From Chloroflexota bacterium (lineage in GTDB: Bacteria > Chloroflexota > Anaerolineae > UBA4142 > SHND01): a stretch of DNA of 64,000 bases. Shown in pieces: positions 26,941 through 35,735 of this stretch; position 1 is the stretch's first letter, and every line of letters starts with the position of its first letter. Where the stretch lies: positions 124,001 through 188,000 of the forward strand of contig SHND01000039.1 in the NCBI GenBank assembly GCA_004295045.1, read 5' to 3'. The notes under the pieces were generated by a model. That model was not told the origin of the DNA, searched no databases, and saw nothing but the letters and a program-made list of their open reading frames with translations. The translations under genes and the position numbers were made by a program.

Positions 26941-28412
26941 AGCTTGCCTATTTTTCTCCACTCCATCCCGCGCCGTCGGGCATCAGCGATTATTCAGAGG
27001 AATTGTTGCCATCACTCGCCGCGCAGTTTGGCGCGTCGGCAGAGCTTACGCTCGTCGTGGATGGCTACAAACCGACAAATCCGGAAATCGCAAAACATTT
27101 TCGCGTGCTGGATGATCGCGAATATGCGGCGCGCGATTTTGAGCTCGCGCTGTACCAGCTCGGCAATTCGCCCGCGCACGCGTACATTTATCAACGCGCG
27201 CTCCGCGAACCGGGCGTGATTGTGCTGCACGATCTCGTGCTGCATCATTTGATTGCATGGATGACGTTGAATCGGGGAGACCGCGCCGGATATATTCAAG
27301 CGATGCGCGACGCATACGGCGAACGCGGCGCCGAACTGGCGGAACGCGAAGCGTTGGGACTCGAAGCGCTGAATCGCTTTGATTATCCGTTGAGCGAACG
27401 GGTGATTCGAGCTTCGCGCGCGGTGATCGCGCACAGTCGCTATGTGGCGAACGCCGCGCAAAACATCGCGCCGCACGTTCCCATCGCAATCATTCCGCAC
27501 GAAATGCCAAACACTGCCGTCATTTCGCAGCGAGACGCGCGTACGCGATTGCAATTACCGCAAGATGCGATGCTGCTCGGCTCGTTCGGCAATCTCGGTC
27601 CGACAAAGCGCACGACGGTTCTGCTCGAAGCATTTCACGCGTTACGAAAAAATTTTCCAAACGCGCGTCTGCTCTTGGTCGGCGCGGCATCGCCCAATTT
27701 TGATGTCGCCAATTTGCTTGACGTGTTTGACGTGCGCGACGCGGTGGATGTCATCGGCTATGTGCCGTTCGACGAATTTCACGCCTACATGGCGGCGATG
27801 GATGTGTGTGTTAACCTGCGCTATCCTACGGCAGGCGAAACGTCGGGCGCGGTTTTGCGAATGATGGCGCAAGCGAAAGCGGTGATCGTTTCGCGTGTCG
27901 GTTGGTTCGCGGAACTGCCTGATGACGCGGTGGCGAAAATTGATGTGGACGATACGGAAACCGAATTACTGCGCGTCGTGTTGGAACGATTATTGCAAGA
28001 CCAACCATTGCGCGCGACGATGGGCACGAACGCGCGGCGTTACATCGAACAAGAGTGCGCGGTGCAAGACGCGGCGCGCGCGTACGCCGATTTTTTGCGC
28101 GCCGTAAATGAGGGTCGCGCCGTATCAAAAAATTATTTCAAGCCGAATGAAAATGTGGCATCATCACGTAGGGCGCAAGCAATAGATGCCCCGCGCGATG
28201 ATGCGTCAAGACAAATGGCGAACGATACGCGCGCGCCAAGCGCGTCGCTTGCAGAGGCAGATGCCAACACCGCGCCCGAACAGCCGTCCGCCATCGTCTC
28301 CGACTGGCGCGATGATGTGGCGCACGCGTACGCAGAACTCGGTTTTGATCAAGACGATCCGCTTCTCCGCGAGATCGCGCAACAAATTGTGGAATTGGGC
28401 TTGAATGATTAA
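26937..28412 (+). CDS. GT4 family glycosyltransferase, tandem pair member 2, with C-terminal extension
   Basis: 491 aa, about 100 residues longer than its neighbour. The catalytic part repeats the same motifs: LAYFSPLHPAPSGISDYSEE, VLHDLVLHHLIAWMTL, LLGSFGNLGPTKRTTVLLEA and NLRYPTAGETSGAVLRMMAQ. The extension from about residue 395 is Ala/Asp/Glu/Ser-rich and looks disordered before a short ordered segment at the end (FDQDDPLLREIAQQIVELGL). This may be a docking tail, though unlike the heptad tails of other enzymes in the locus. The stop overlaps the start of the following membrane protein gene by 8 bp. Confidence 0.85.
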   Translation: MKLAYFSPLHPAPSGISDYSEELLPSLAAQFGASAELTLVVDGYKPTNPEIAKHFRVLDDREYAARDFELALYQLGNSPAHAYIYQRALREPGVIVLHDLVLHHLIAWMTLNRGDRAGYIQAMRDAYGERGAELAEREALGLEALNRFDYPLSERVIRASRAVIAHSRYVANAAQNIAPHVPIAIIPHEMPNTAVISQRDARTRLQLPQDAMLLGSFGNLGPTKRTTVLLEAFHALRKNFPNARLLLVGAASPNFDVANLLDVFDVRDAVDVIGYVPFDEFHAYMAAMDVCVNLRYPTAGETSGAVLRMMAQAKAVIVSRVGWFAELPDDAVAKIDVDDTETELLRVVLERLLQDQPLRATMGTNARRYIEQECAVQDAARAYADFLRAVNEGRAVSKNYFKPNENVASSRRAQAIDAPRDDASRQMANDTRAPSASLAEADANTAPEQPSAIVSDWRDDVAHAYAELGFDQDDPLLREIAQQIVELGLND

Positions 28413-30327
28413 GACAGCTGTGCAGGCAAAAAATCCGACGCGGCGCGTTGCATTCGCGCTGCTCCTTTTTTTATTCGGGATTTATTTGTTCAGCGCGAGC
28501 GGTCACACCTATTCGCCTGACGAAGAAACGATTTTGTACGTCGCCCAATCTTTTATTACACGCGGCGAGTTCAATATCCCCAATCCGAATCGCGCGCCGG
28601 TCGTCGGCGGACGGCGCGGTCTCAAAGGCAAGATTTTTTCCGGAACCGGTGTGTTGACCTCGCTGTTGGTATCGCCGTTTTACGTCGTCGGCGATGCGGC
28701 GGCGCGGCTGCTCGAACCTCGCGCGCGCGATTTGCTTGTACGCGTCATCGTCGTATCCCTGTTCAACGCCCTCATCGGCGCGCTCTGCGGCGTTGTTTTT
28801 TTTGCGTGGCAACGGCGTATGGGAATTTCAACGCGCGCGGCATTGGGCGTGACCTTGATCGCCGCGTTGGGAACCATGTTTTGGCTCTACACGCGAACGC
28901 TGTACGCGGAAACGCTGCTCGCGTTCTGTTGGCTGCTCGCCGCGTATGCGCTGCGCGCCTTTTTCGACGCGCGCGCGTCGCGCTGGTTAGCTGTCGCAGG
29001 ATTGGCAGCGGGCTTGAGCATCTTGACCAAAGTGCAAGGCGCGTTGATTTTGCCGGCGCTTGCGGCGTATTTTGCTGCCTTGGCAGTGGAACATGGGCGG
29101 CGCGATTTCCTGAAATGGCGTTATGCGCTCGCATTTTTTGGTCCCCTCGCGCTCTGTTTCGGGTTTCTCGGCTATTATAATTTTATTCGTTTCGGCGTGC
29201 CCTTCGAGACTGGCTATGGCAGCGTGGACGCGGATTATCCGCTGTGGCGCGGAGTGTACGGACAACTATTGAGCAGCGGCAAAAGTGTTTTTCTGTATGC
29301 GCCGCCGCTGGTGTTGAGCGTCGTTGCCTTGCCGCGTTTTTTCAAACGTTATCGCCCCGAAGCTTTATTTTGTATTTTGCTGATTGCGACAGTGATTTTG
29401 TTTCACGCGCGAGTCTCGTATTGGGCAGGCGACGGCGCGTGGGGTCCACGTTATCTCGCCGCGACGATGATGTTTTGGATGCTGCCGCTCGGCGCGGCGC
29501 TGCAAGATTGGTGGCGAACCTTGTGGCAGCGCGCGCTGGTGCTTTTATTTTTCGCGTGCGGCGTGTGGGTGAATCTGTTGGGCATGACGGTAAATTTCGA
29601 TACGTACATTCAAATCGAACCGCGCGAAGTGGTGCGCCACTTTGAACCGTCGGCATCGCCGCTCCTCGCCCAATGGGACTTGGTGAATGAACGTATGCGC
29701 GCGTGGACGAATGCTGTGCAAGCGCACGAGGGAATTTTTCTCACACGCGGATTTGTGAATCAGGAGGAATTGTTTCCACAATTCATTCCGCCGCGCGCGG
29801 AATTGTGGATCAAAAACGCGACGCAGCTGCCGGGCGAATTACATTTCGCAGCGTTGGACTATCGCGTCGAGACAAAACCGAAACGCACGCTTGAATTTTT
29901 CGCCAATGGCGCGCCGCTCGAAACAATACGCGTGCCGCGCAGCGACGCGGGCGAATTGGAATATCGCGTTCAACTGCCGCGCGGCGACATGACTGTCCAG
30001 GTTCTTACGCGCGGTTCCGAAGCAAAAGGCAAAAGTTTGCAGGGCGATGAATTGGGCGTTCACGTTCAAGAGATTGAGTTGACGCTCGGCGAAAATACTT
30101 TTTACCCCGATGGCGCGCTTGCGATTCCGCCTGTGCCGCTCGCCGACGCGCGCGAAGTGTGGGGTTGGTTTTTTCGCCCAACATACGCGCATTGGGATTA
30201 TCTCGCGTGGTATGTGAATGTCGCGGGTTTGAATGACACAACGGTGAAATTGCTGACCGGCGCGTGGTTTTTGCTTGCGGCGCTCTGTACCACAATCGGC
30301 GGAATCGGGCTGTGGAAAACGCGATGA
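28405..30327 (+). CDS. GT39-like integral membrane glycosyltransferase
   Basis: 640 aa. The first helix AFALLLFLFGIYLFSASG is followed by HTYSPDEETILYVAQSFI, where the DEE resembles the catalytic acidic loop of GT-C enzymes. About ten to twelve membrane helices extend to near residue 400, including FWLYTRTLYAETLLAFCWLL. A C-terminal soluble region of about 200 residues follows (PRAELWIKNATQLPGELHFA), then a final membrane helix (LTGAWFLLAALCTTIGGIGL). This is consistent with an enzyme acting at the outer leaflet. It is translationally coupled on both sides (8-bp and 4-bp overlaps). Confidence 0.75.
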   Translation: MIKTAVQAKNPTRRVAFALLLFLFGIYLFSASGHTYSPDEETILYVAQSFITRGEFNIPNPNRAPVVGGRRGLKGKIFSGTGVLTSLLVSPFYVVGDAAARLLEPRARDLLVRVIVVSLFNALIGALCGVVFFAWQRRMGISTRAALGVTLIAALGTMFWLYTRTLYAETLLAFCWLLAAYALRAFFDARASRWLAVAGLAAGLSILTKVQGALILPALAAYFAALAVEHGRRDFLKWRYALAFFGPLALCFGFLGYYNFIRFGVPFETGYGSVDADYPLWRGVYGQLLSSGKSVFLYAPPLVLSVVALPRFFKRYRPEALFCILLIATVILFHARVSYWAGDGAWGPRYLAATMMFWMLPLGAALQDWWRTLWQRALVLLFFACGVWVNLLGMTVNFDTYIQIEPREVVRHFEPSASPLLAQWDLVNERMRAWTNAVQAHEGIFLTRGFVNQEELFPQFIPPRAELWIKNATQLPGELHFAALDYRVETKPKRTLEFFANGAPLETIRVPRSDAGELEYRVQLPRGDMTVQVLTRGSEAKGKSLQGDELGVHVQEIELTLGENTFYPDGALAIPPVPLADAREVWGWFFRPTYAHWDYLAWYVNVAGLNDTTVKLLTGAWFLLAALCTTIGGIGLWKTR

Positions 30328-33047
30328 TCATTTTTGAAATTTTGTTCCTCAGCGCGGCGATACTGCTCGCGCTGTTTTATTTCGGCTGGGGCGTCGCGCA
30401 AATTCTCGTTACGGGGATTTGGCTGCCGTATCGCGCGTTCCTGATTCCCTTTATCGGTTTGGCGCTCATTATCGTTTGGGATTATCTCGCGCTATTCTTT
30501 GGCTTTAACTTGACGTACGCAACGTGGGCGCTTTTTGTCCTCGCTTTATCTTTGAACGCACTACTTTTTGGCAAAATGGGACGCGAGCGCGAACCATTTC
30601 GATTCACCTTTTCGCGCGAACAAGTCATTGTTTTAGCATTCGCTTTGCTCGCGTTTGCTGCCGCCGTCGCGCCGCTGGCGCGGTATGGCTATCTCACAAT
30701 CATCGGCGAAAATTGGGACTATGAAAATTCACTTCCGCTCGCGGACTATTTGCAAACGTACACCATGAACACGCTCGCGCAGGCGCCGCCGAATCCGCTG
30801 CTGGAAGATTTGACCGGGCGGCACATTGCGCCGCTGCCCTGGGCTTTTTCGTACTTGCTCGCGACCTTCAACGTTTTTTTGAATCGCCAGGCGCTCGACC
30901 TCTTTGCCATTTTGCTCGGCATCTTGCGCGGCTTGAGCGTAATCGCCGCGTTCATTTTTTGCCGCGTGGGCGTCAAAATGTCCGCGCGCGCGAGTCTCTT
31001 GACAACGGGCTTGTACAGCATCAACGGTTTGCTGTTGTGGTTCACTTATTGGAATTTTGGACCGCACAACACATCGCTCACACTTTTGCCCGTCGCGTTG
31101 ACCGCTGGAATTGTGGTGCTGCGTGAGCGGCGACGCCGCGATATTTTCTTGGCAGCTCTCCTACTCGCCGCGCTCAACATTGCGTTCAATCCGGCGTTGA
31201 CATTGGTATTGCTGATGCTTGGGGCAATTGGGCTGTACTATTTGATTGTGCCAAGCGACGCGCAAATTCCAAAACGCCTTTTTGATCCGACGCGCGTACG
31301 CGTACTGGTCGCAGGTTTGGGCATGCTCGCGCTGGCGCTGCTTTTGAGTTTTCCAACGCTGCTCCATCTTGGCGATCTCTACCGCGAATATTACGCTTCC
31401 GTGCGCATTCCCGTCGGCTTGCGCGAATTTGTTCCGTTGAGCGATGGATACGGGCTCTCGCTCTATACCATCGAACGCGTGGTCGGGCACATCATTCCGA
31501 CAGCGTGGCTGTACGGGGGCGTAGAGCGAATTTGGGACATCGCCGGTCTGCCGCTGCTCCTGTTCATTCTTGGCGTTTCGGGCTGGGGCTTGATTCAAAT
31601 TGCGCGCAATCGCGTGCAGCCAACGTTGACGCGCGGCGAGCGCGCAACGTGGTTCTTGCTGCTCGCCACCATCGCGGCATATCTCGCCCTGCTGCGATTG
31701 CCATTTCTGCGTCCGTACCCGTACGGTTTCTTAAAAGCACTGTCGCTGGTCAATTTGCCGCTGCTCGCGTTGTTTTCACTCGGCTTGTTTTCGCTTCCGC
31801 TCAATGCGCGCGTCCTCACACGCGCAGTTTGGGTTGGCGCGAGCGCAGTGTTCGCGATTGCATCACTCACTTTCGCCTTGTCGCTTGAACAATATTTCAA
31901 ACCTGCGCCCCCTTTTTTCGATGCCGATGATTTACAGATTCGCGCTGTGACAAAAATTATTCCACCGAATGCGCGCGTCTTTCTCACCGACCGCGCGCAA
32001 GCGCAAACCATTCCGATGGGACTCGCTGCGTATGCGCTCATGTCGCGCGAGCTGCATGGCAACGTCAAGACCGGCTATACCGAAATGCATAATGCCGAGC
32101 CCGGCGCGGTGTACGATTACGCGCTGCTGGCGCGCGGCGAAAATCCAATGACACGCGGCTATGATGCAAAACCTTTGTGGGAAAATGAAACCTTTGCGTT
32201 GTATGCGCGCGCGCCAGAAGTTGAATATCAGCGCGTGCTCGACGCGGAAACGACCGCGCCGAATCCATTACGCCTAACGATTGGCGCAACAGAAATCGTC
32301 TCCGGAACAAAAGAGTTGGCTGAGGCGAAGGGGACGCGCGCTGCCGCTTTGGCATTTGCGTCGTTCATTCCACAACAGGTGACCATTTCGTACGCTGACA
32401 TAACGCGAGAGCTGGATATTCCAGCGGGCTTGTCCAGCGTGGCTTTGCCCAAACTTGAAACGCCGACGACTTTGACCATCACTCCGCACGTTGAGCAAAC
32501 GATTTTGGATTCAGCAGTTGTAACAATCCCGCACGATTTTCCCGACGCTCAAGTACGCTTGTGGATTCCGTACGCGCAGCTGCGCGCGCCGCAGAACGAT
32601 TACGCGTCAAATGTGATTCCATCGCCCGACACAATTCTCGTCACCTGCACGAGTCGCACGGCGCGCGAATTGGACGCGCGTTGTTTTGTGGTCAATCCGC
32701 AGCAAAGAGAATTGACGTGGCGCTGGATTGTGCGTGGGACAACAGCCAGGACGCGCGAGGAACGCGTCATCGCGCAAGCGGAAACAAAAGCGCGTCCACA
32801 AGCGCAAATTGATTTTTCAGGAACGCTGTCGAATGGCTTGGGACAAATGCAATTCGACAATGCGGCGACTGTGGATTTTAAACCGCAGACGATTCCGGAT
32901 GGAAACTATCGCGGGGATTTGGAAATTTACGACGGAGCGATTCTTTTAGCGCGCATCGAGCTATATCGCTTTCAAGTGCAAAAAAATCAAACTCGTATGA
33001 CGCGCAGTGCGCCGCAAGACGGCGCTCTCGTTATTGCCCAGCCATAG
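30324..33047 (+). CDS. Very large polytopic membrane protein of the glycan locus
   Basis: 907 aa from the ATG at 30324 (ATGA overlap). The N-terminal 550 residues are almost continuous membrane helices, starting FEILFLSAAILLALFYFGWG, with an external loop containing IIGENWDYENSLPLADYLQ that may hold catalytic acidic residues. The C-terminal 340 residues are soluble and beta-rich (IRAVTKIIPPNARVFLTDRA at their start, YADITRELDIPAGLSSVALP later). No established family is recognised with certainty; a GT-C-like or polymerase-like role is suggested by size, topology and position as the last gene of the + strand block. It converges with a small minus-strand gene and overlaps it by 17 bp. Confidence 0.7.
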   Translation: MIIFEILFLSAAILLALFYFGWGVAQILVTGIWLPYRAFLIPFIGLALIIVWDYLALFFGFNLTYATWALFVLALSLNALLFGKMGREREPFRFTFSREQVIVLAFALLAFAAAVAPLARYGYLTIIGENWDYENSLPLADYLQTYTMNTLAQAPPNPLLEDLTGRHIAPLPWAFSYLLATFNVFLNRQALDLFAILLGILRGLSVIAAFIFCRVGVKMSARASLLTTGLYSINGLLLWFTYWNFGPHNTSLTLLPVALTAGIVVLRERRRRDIFLAALLLAALNIAFNPALTLVLLMLGAIGLYYLIVPSDAQIPKRLFDPTRVRVLVAGLGMLALALLLSFPTLLHLGDLYREYYASVRIPVGLREFVPLSDGYGLSLYTIERVVGHIIPTAWLYGGVERIWDIAGLPLLLFILGVSGWGLIQIARNRVQPTLTRGERATWFLLLATIAAYLALLRLPFLRPYPYGFLKALSLVNLPLLALFSLGLFSLPLNARVLTRAVWVGASAVFAIASLTFALSLEQYFKPAPPFFDADDLQIRAVTKIIPPNARVFLTDRAQAQTIPMGLAAYALMSRELHGNVKTGYTEMHNAEPGAVYDYALLARGENPMTRGYDAKPLWENETFALYARAPEVEYQRVLDAETTAPNPLRLTIGATEIVSGTKELAEAKGTRAAALAFASFIPQQVTISYADITRELDIPAGLSSVALPKLETPTTLTITPHVEQTILDSAVVTIPHDFPDAQVRLWIPYAQLRAPQNDYASNVIPSPDTILVTCTSRTARELDARCFVVNPQQRELTWRWIVRGTTARTREERVIAQAETKARPQAQIDFSGTLSNGLGQMQFDNAATVDFKPQTIPDGNYRGDLEIYDGAILLARIELYRFQVQKNQTRMTRSAPQDGALVIAQP

Positions 33048-33333
33048 GTTGGCTCGCCGCAAAACGCGCGGCGTAAAATTCTTGCCACGACGATTTGGAT
33101 GCGGCGGCGCGGTGCGCGGTATCTGCTTCGCGGAGCGCGGTTGATAATTCGTTTACATCCCATGCGCGCGCAAACAATTCATTCCAGGCGTGAGCAATCA
33201 AGTACGCGGCATACCATTCGGGCCATTGTTGATCGTATTCGCCTTGCAGCTCTGTCTTTTCATATTCAGCGTGCGCGGCGTTCGCGTCGGACAGGCGCTG
33301 CGCGAGGGCAGCGCGGCGTGCTTGGTCATCCAT
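33031..33333 (-). CDS. Small conserved hypothetical protein
   Basis: 100 aa. The sequence is charged, helical and tryptophan-rich (YDQQWPEWYAAYLIAHAWNE), with no signal peptide or membrane segment. I recognise this as resembling a small family seen in Chloroflexota and cyanobacteria without known function. A start at 33333 gives a plausible complete protein. Its 3' end overlaps the convergent membrane protein gene by 17 bp, so the two transcripts would be antisense at their ends. Confidence 0.6.
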   Translation of the reverse strand: MDDQARRAALAQRLSDANAAHAEYEKTELQGEYDQQWPEWYAAYLIAHAWNELFARAWDVNELSTALREADTAHRAAASKSSWQEFYAARFAASQPMAGQ

Positions 33334-33431
33334 TATGCATTCTCCGGTTGAGTTTTGCCGATTATCGCGATGTTTTTTTTGCGCGTCAACTTGAAGCTGC
33401 CCAAAACTGAAATTTCGCGTCTTTGGTACTG

Positions 33432-33461
33432 TTGACGCCGCGTTTTTCTTTAAGGTATAAT
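33432..33461 (+). promoter_or_regulatory. Strong sigma-70-type promoter for the DUF4388 operon
   Basis: TTGACG (33432-33437), an 18-bp spacer and a perfect TATAAT (33456-33461). The predicted transcript has a leader of about 65 nt before the ATG at 33532. No terminator or riboswitch-like structure was recognised in the leader. Confidence 0.75.
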
Positions 33462-33531
33462 CAGCGGAAGTGAATGCACGCTTCCGACACCTTGAGATTT
33501 ATGAATCACTCCGCATTCGCACCGAAACCGC

Positions 33532-34368
33532 ATGGCGCTTAAAGGCAATCTCCGCGATTTTTCTCTGCACCAGTTACTCAATCTGATCAATCTGGCGCAC
33601 AAGACCGGCGCGTTGTCCGTCACGCCGGAGCTAACCGCCAACGGCGCGAACGGTCATTCCGCGCCTGCCTCGTTATTTTTCCGCGAGGGGCGTTTAATTC
33701 ACGCCGCCTTTGACGGCAAATCTGCGCGGCTCACCGACGTTTTGGTCCAAGTCGGGCGCCTCACGCCTGAACAAGCTAAAGTCGTGCGCGAACGTTCGCG
33801 CGTGGATACGGACAAAGAACTGGGACTGTTGCTCATTCACAATGGGTATCTCTCGCAGAACGATATTATTCAGGGCGTGCGCGGCTATTTGCTGGAGACG
33901 GTCTATCAGTTGTTCACGTGGGTGGCAGGCGATTTTCGTTTCGAGCCGAATCAACTGCCGCCGGAAGAACGTATCACGGTTCCCCTTTCGCTCGAGAATG
34001 TGATTTTGGAGGGGAATCGGCGACAGCACGAATGGGAAAGGTTACGCGACGAAATTCCCGATTTGGATGTGCCGCTCCGCTTTGCCGAGCGTCCGCAAAC
34101 GAATCTGCGAAACATTTCTCTGACGCGCGAAGAGTGGCAAATGATTTCGTTCATCAACTCGCGCAACACAATCCGGCAAATCGGTGAATATATCGGACTG
34201 GATGAATATCAGGTGCGCCGCGTGGTGTATGGACTGAAACAAAACGGTTTGATTGAATTGGCACAACCCGTTCGCGCCGAAACCGTTCCGCCCAAAGCGC
34301 CGCTGCCGGGTGCGAAATTATCGCGCGGCGTTTTGCTGCGCATCATTGACGGCATTCGCCGCCGCTAA
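33532..34368 (+). CDS. DUF4388 (PATAN-type) domain protein
   Basis: 278 aa. It starts ALKGNLRDFSLHQLLNLINL, the hallmark of DUF4388 domains, followed by KTGALSVTP, then LFFREGRLIHAAFDGKSARL and VGRLTPEQAKVVRERSRVDT. A linker and a C-terminal helical region follow; residues about 200-235 (SRNTIRQIGEYIGLDEYQVR) resemble a winged-helix element. The protein is cytoplasmic. DUF4388 proteins occur in two-component, gliding and small-GTPase pathways as signal-coupling domains. It is first in an operon with a small GTPase and a V4R-domain protein, so it is probably a partner or output of that GTPase. Transcribed from the promoter at 33432. Confidence 0.85.
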   Translation: MALKGNLRDFSLHQLLNLINLAHKTGALSVTPELTANGANGHSAPASLFFREGRLIHAAFDGKSARLTDVLVQVGRLTPEQAKVVRERSRVDTDKELGLLLIHNGYLSQNDIIQGVRGYLLETVYQLFTWVAGDFRFEPNQLPPEERITVPLSLENVILEGNRRQHEWERLRDEIPDLDVPLRFAERPQTNLRNISLTREEWQMISFINSRNTIRQIGEYIGLDEYQVRRVVYGLKQNGLIELAQPVRAETVPPKAPLPGAKLSRGVLLRIIDGIRRR

Positions 34369-34444
34369 GATGCTTTCGAATTACGATTCTCTCGGATGCG
34401 TTGGCTGCATCAAATAATCTTTAGCTCTTTTTTGTGATGGATCT

Positions 34445-34975
34445 ATGCAGACTGTCAAAATGGTAGTCACGGGACCCTTTTCCGCTGGCAAAACGGAATT
34501 TATTGGAAGCATTAGTGAAATCGCCGTCGTTCGCACCGAGCGCAAAATCACAGACGAAACGCGCGCCGTCAAAGCGCAGACGACAGTGGCGATGGATTTT
34601 GGACGCATCACCATTGATAGCGACTTGGTGCTCTATTTGTTCGGCACGCCCGGACAGCGCCGCTTCGATTTCATGTGGGAAATTTTGTCCGAAGGGATGC
34701 TCGGGTTTGTGGTGATGGTGGACGCGGTGCGTCCCGAAACCTTCCGCGAAGCGCGTTCCATTCTGGATACCTTTCGCAAATACAGCGAAACGCCATTCGT
34801 CGTCGCCGCGAACAAACAAGATCATCCCGACGCGTGGTCGCCGGAAGACATGAAGATCGCGCTGGGACTCGACGACGGCATCAAAGTGCTGCCATGCATT
34901 GCTACGCAAAAAGAGAGCGTCAAGTACGTTTTATTGGAATTGTTGTATTCGATCTTGGAACGCGCGCAAGATTAG
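34445..34975 (+). CDS. Small Ras-like GTPase (MglA-related prokaryotic group)
   Basis: 176 aa. All main G motifs are visible: the P-loop GPFSAGKTEF (residues 10-19), a switch I Thr region (TTVAMDFGRI), the G3 motif LFGTPGQRRFDFMWE, and the G4 motif NKQD. Gln in GTPGQ corresponds to the catalytic Gln of Ras. Such GTPases in bacteria commonly work with roadblock/DUF4388-type partners in polarity or signalling. No roadblock-domain activator gene is next to it. It lies between the DUF4388 and V4R genes, suggesting a three-protein module. Confidence 0.9.
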   Translation: MQTVKMVVTGPFSAGKTEFIGSISEIAVVRTERKITDETRAVKAQTTVAMDFGRITIDSDLVLYLFGTPGQRRFDFMWEILSEGMLGFVVMVDAVRPETFREARSILDTFRKYSETPFVVAANKQDHPDAWSPEDMKIALGLDDGIKVLPCIATQKESVKYVLLELLYSILERAQD

Positions 34976-34995
34976 ATGCCTCAATCTAAATTTTT

Positions 34996-35649
34996 ATGGA
35001 AGCTCAAACTATCTCTACACTGACCGACCGCGGAATGCCCAGCGCCGCGCTGCGCTTGCTTTTTCTCTCGATTGAAGAAGTGATGGGCGCGGACGGCATC
35101 AAAGCGATCTTGAATGGCGCAAAACTTTCGCACTATATCAACAACTATCCCGAAAATAGCATCTCTTACGGCGTGACCTTTAGCGAATATGGCAAAGTGG
35201 AACAAGCGGTTGAAGATTTTTTGGGACCGCGCGGCGCGCGCGCGATTTTGATTCGCGTCGGGCGCGAATTGTTTCGCTACAGCTTGCGCGAACAATCGGC
35301 GCTGTTGGGCATCGCGGGCAACGCGTTGAAAAACATGCCGCTCATTTCGACGCAGGCGAAAATGAAAATCTTGCTGCAACAAATCGTCGGCGCGGCGAAC
35401 AAGACGGTGAATCAACCCGCGCGTCTGGAAGAAAATGACGAAGCGTTTCTCGTGGTGATTGATGCGTGCATGTGCCAATGGCGTCCGCGTCACGACAAGC
35501 CGTGCTGTCTCGTCACCGTCGGCACGTTCAGCGAAGCGATGAAGTGGCTCACCGACAGACCGGTTGAAGTAAAAGAGATCACTTGCTTGAATAACGGCGC
35601 CGACGCGTGTCGCTATCAGATTCCGAAAAAATTACCGGAAGAACAATGA
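34996..35649 (+). CDS. V4R-domain signalling protein
   Basis: 217 aa. The C-terminal part, with VIDACMCQWRPRHDKPCC, SEAMKWLTDRPVEVKEITCL and NNGADACRYQIPKK, matches the V4R (4-vinyl reductase/small-molecule-binding) fold. The cluster of cysteines (CMCQ, CC, C, C) could bind metal or a cofactor. The N-terminal half is helical (ALRLLFLSIEEVMGADGIKA, then YGVTFSEYGKVEQAVEDF). V4R domains act as sensory inputs in many signalling proteins. Here it is the likely ligand-sensing member of a module with the GTPase 20 bp upstream. The bound ligand is unknown. Confidence 0.85.
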   Translation: MEAQTISTLTDRGMPSAALRLLFLSIEEVMGADGIKAILNGAKLSHYINNYPENSISYGVTFSEYGKVEQAVEDFLGPRGARAILIRVGRELFRYSLREQSALLGIAGNALKNMPLISTQAKMKILLQQIVGAANKTVNQPARLEENDEAFLVVIDACMCQWRPRHDKPCCLVTVGTFSEAMKWLTDRPVEVKEITCLNNGADACRYQIPKKLPEEQ

Positions 35650-35675
35650 CGCGAAACCCGCGAAAGAAAAAAAGG

Positions 35676-35712
35676 AAAACCGCGCGAGGAGAAATCTCCT
35701 GCGCGGTTTTTG
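35676..35712. terminator. Bidirectional intrinsic terminator
   Basis: Stem AAAACCGCGC plus AGGAG, loop AAAT, then CTCCT plus GCGCGGTTTT. With A's on one side and T's on the other it can end both the V4R transcript and the convergent beta-helix transcript. Confidence 0.9.
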
Positions 35713-35735
35713 TTTGTCCCTTTCTGCGTCCTGTT

